Source: Neorhizobium lilium
Lineage (GTDB): Bacteria > Pseudomonadota > Alphaproteobacteria > Rhizobiales > Rhizobiaceae
DNA length: 64,000 nucleotides
Assembly: GCF_004053875.1 (NCBI RefSeq)
Contig: NZ_SBIP01000002.1
Location: 744,001 to 808,000, forward strand
Direction: 5' to 3'
How positions within the stretch are numbered: position 1 is the first letter of the stretch; each line of letters starts with the position of its first letter. A program made the translations under genes and the position numbers. This document shows, in pieces, positions 62,153-64,000 of the stretch. Below the pieces are notes generated by a model, which searched no databases, was not told the DNA's origin, and worked only from the letters and a program-made list of their open reading frames with translations.

Positions 62153-62161
62153 GTCGCGATC

Positions 62162-63412
62162 TCAGTGAAGGTTGGGCTGCGGGCCCTTGCCCGACTCGTC
62201 GATCATATATCCGCGCTCGAAGCGGTCGAGCCGCAGGAAGCGCGCCACATGATGTGGCTCGTCCTTGGCAAGCAGATGCGCGAAACAGAAGCCGGAAGCA
62301 GGGGTCGCCTTGAAGCCGCCATAGCACCAGCCACAGTTAAGATAGAGATTGTCGATCGGCGTGCGGTCGATGATCGGCGACCCATCCATGGACATATCCA
62401 TGACGCCGCCCCAGGCACGCAGCACTTTTGCGCGCGACAGGCCGGGGATCATCGTCACCCCCTCCTCCAGCGTATGCTCCACGGTCTGCAGATTGCCGCG
62501 CTGCGCGTAGGAGGAGTAGAAATCGAGCTCGGCACCGAACACCAGCCCGCCCTTGTCGGACTGTGAAATGTAGAAGTGCCCCGCCCCATAGGTGATCACG
62601 TTATCGATGGCAGGCTTCAGGCCCTCCGACACGAAGGCCTGCAGCACATGCGTCTCGATCGGCAGGTCGAGATCGGCCATGCGCCCGACAGTCGTCGTGT
62701 TGCCGGCAGCCGCCAAGGCCAGCTTGCCGCAGCCGATGAAGCCGCGGTTGGTCTCGACACCGACAACGCGCCCGTTCTCACGACGGATGCCGGTCACCTC
62801 GCAATGCTGGATCACGTCCACACCGCGTTGATTGGCACCGCGCGCGTATCCCCAGGCAACAGCGTCGTGACGGACGGTTCCGCCGCGTGGCTGGTAGAGA
62901 CCGCCAAGGATGGGAAAGCGTGCATGGTCGAAATTGAGATAGGGCATCATCCGGCGCACCTGCTCGCGATCGAGCAGTTCCGCGTCGACGCCGTGCATGC
63001 GCATGCCGTTGCCGCGCCGCGCATAGGCGTCGCGCTGCCCGTCCGAGTGGAAGAGGTTCATGACGCCGCGCTGGGAAACCATCGCATTGTAGTTGAAGTC
63101 CTGCTCCAGCCCCTCCCAGAGCTGCAGTGACAGTTCGTAGAAGGGGTTATTGCCTTCGAGCAGATAGTTGGAGCGGATGATCGTCGTGTTGCGGCCGACA
63201 TTGCCGGAGCCGATATAGCCCTTCTCCAGCACGGCGACATTGGTGATGCCGAATTCCTTGGCGAGATAATAGGCAGTCGACAGACCATGCCCGCCACCGC
63301 CGACGATGATCACGTCGTAATGCGGCTTCGGCTCCGGCTCACGCCATGCCGGCTGCCACAGCCGATTGCCCGAAAGTGCCTGCTTGATGATCGAATATGC
63401 CGAATAACGCAT
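62162..63412 (-). CDS. soxB: sarcosine oxidase subunit beta
   Basis: The flavin subunit, 416 aa. FAD-binding DVIIVGGGGHGLSTAYYLAKEFG at 33-55, GYIGSGNVGRNTTIIRSNYL, and His182 in TVRHDAVAWGYARG, which matches the histidine that carries covalent FMN in known SoxB. The ending MDMSMDGSPIIDRTPIDNLYLNCGWCYGGFKATPASG is family-typical. First gene of the soxB-D-A-G operon; the 249-nt upstream gap to the divergent 63662 gene should hold the promoter. Confidence 0.96.
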   Translation of the reverse strand: MRYSAYSIIKQALSGNRLWQPAWREPEPKPHYDVIIVGGGGHGLSTAYYLAKEFGITNVAVLEKGYIGSGNVGRNTTIIRSNYLLEGNNPFYELSLQLWEGLEQDFNYNAMVSQRGVMNLFHSDGQRDAYARRGNGMRMHGVDAELLDREQVRRMMPYLNFDHARFPILGGLYQPRGGTVRHDAVAWGYARGANQRGVDVIQHCEVTGIRRENGRVVGVETNRGFIGCGKLALAAAGNTTTVGRMADLDLPIETHVLQAFVSEGLKPAIDNVITYGAGHFYISQSDKGGLVFGAELDFYSSYAQRGNLQTVEHTLEEGVTMIPGLSRAKVLRAWGGVMDMSMDGSPIIDRTPIDNLYLNCGWCYGGFKATPASGFCFAHLLAKDEPHHVARFLRLDRFERGYMIDESGKGPQPNLH

Positions 63413-63661
63413 TCACCCATCCCGTCCGTTCCGCCGCCCCACATTCGCATATGCGGACAAAAGGACAAGCGCAATCAGGACATTCGAGAGCCAGATCGCG
63501 ACACAAAACAGGCATGGTGGCGAACGTGGCGTTTCGGGCACGCGTCGCTTTGCGGGCATATTCCGCAAGCTCTGCTTCATATTGATCAATGGTTTGGCGT
63601 CGACCACCTCCCCACCTCCTGAAGCACCCATAGACTTGGGGCGATCGAACAGGAGCGAGCC

Positions 63662-64000
63662 ATGGCCGATACGAGCCCCAACCTTGAAATGCCTTTCATT
63701 CTGCCGTCGCAGGCGCAGAAACACGTCACCCACAACGAGGCTCTGCTGCGGCTGGATGCTCTTGTGCACCTGACCATCCTTGCGGAACAGCCCACGCCTC
63801 CGCCGTCGCCCGATGAAGGTGCATGTTATCTCGTCGCAGCCTCTGCGGCAGGCGCTTGGGATGGCAGGCAAGGCCGCATCGCGTGCTGGCAGGATGGCGC
63901 CTGGAGCTTCATCCAGCCGCGCCTCGGATGGCGCGCATGGTTCGCCGGGATCGGCCGGTTGAAGGTGTTTTCCGGCTCGGCCTGGCAGGACATCCCGCTG
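63662..64000 (+). CDS. DUF2793 phage/GTA tail-type protein, 5' fragment
   Basis: The first 113 codons of a DUF2793 protein, cut by the right window edge. It starts MADTSPNLEMPFILPSQAQKHVTHNEALLRLDALVHLTI, the family signature, and continues PPPSPDEGACYLVAASAAGAWDGRQGRIACWQDGAWSFIQPRLGWRAWF. DUF2793 proteins are found in prophage and gene-transfer-agent-like tail or fibre contexts in rhizobia; many have a collagen-like or head-fibre C-terminus, not visible here. AGGAGCG lies 7 nt before the ATG. An isolated cargo or prophage edge cannot be told apart from this side. Confidence 0.85.
   Translation, partial: MADTSPNLEMPFILPSQAQKHVTHNEALLRLDALVHLTILAEQPTPPPSPDEGACYLVAASAAGAWDGRQGRIACWQDGAWSFIQPRLGWRAWFAGIGRLKVFSGSAWQDIPL

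Noticed and set aside
63413..63871. 152-codon minus-strand frame overlapping the DUF2793 start
   Set aside because: Overlaps a well-supported gene in reverse, no ribosome-binding site and no family motif; also covers the likely sox promoter.

Overview
The window reads as chromosomal DNA of an alphaproteobacterium of the order Rhizobiales, most like Rhizobiaceae (Rhizobium/Agrobacterium relatives). Signs of this are the divergent gstI-glnII pair, a urease cluster carrying the typical rhizobial accessory genes, a five-gene urea ABC transporter, and several palindromic intergenic elements of rhizobial type. Almost every gene can be assigned to a family. The main theme is scavenging and assimilation of organic nitrogen: pyrimidines, urea, branched-chain amino acids and N-methylglycines feed ammonium towards glutamine synthetase II.

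Layout. 1-1380: end of a dTDP-rhamnose locus (rfbD fragment, rfbA). 1530-3253: small genes (hypothetical, truncated haemoglobin, DUF423, DUF2325 pair). 3465-6154: preT-preA, the reductive pyrimidine dehydrogenase. 6414-8327: a chemoreceptor. 8480-10151: gstI and glnII, divergent across a region with a sigma-54 promoter and TGCAC half-sites. 10232-19043: rutR, then the rest of the pyrimidine pathway (N-carbamoyl amidohydrolase, dihydropyrimidinase) and a NitT/TauT-type ABC importer, interrupted by a palindromic repeat with a DUF559 nuclease-like gene. 19311-24714: an RND efflux pair and a Crp/Fnr regulator.

24838-31701 (minus): urease genes ureD-A-(DUF1272)-B-(LprI)-C and ureE-F-G, split by an oppositely oriented, compositionally atypical two-gene cassette (26903-27717). 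31638-32882: a secreted PHB-depolymerase-like esterase overlapping ureD. 33026-39077 (minus): urtA-B-C-D-E with palindromic elements between urtA/urtB and urtD/urtE. 39270-43170: alpha-amylase family enzyme, MFS exporter, LpxO-like hydroxylase. 43469-49120: a transporter/histidine-kinase/receiver hybrid, its LuxR-type response regulator, and a membrane serine-hydrolase-like protein.

49243-54788 (minus): a branched-chain amino acid ABC operon. 55031-63412 (minus): a dimethylglycine/sarcosine dehydrogenase-type flavoprotein, a HigBA toxin-antitoxin pair on the plus strand, and the heterotetrameric sarcosine oxidase operon soxB-D-A-G. The right edge cuts a DUF2793 phage/GTA tail-type gene.

The items most worth a second look are the NCS1-like transporter fused to a hybrid histidine kinase through a cysteine-rich domain, the DUF559 gene whose ribosome-binding site lies inside a 37-bp perfect inverted repeat, the cassette inside the urease cluster, and the layered control region of gstI-glnII. 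No rRNA, tRNA or CRISPR array was seen.
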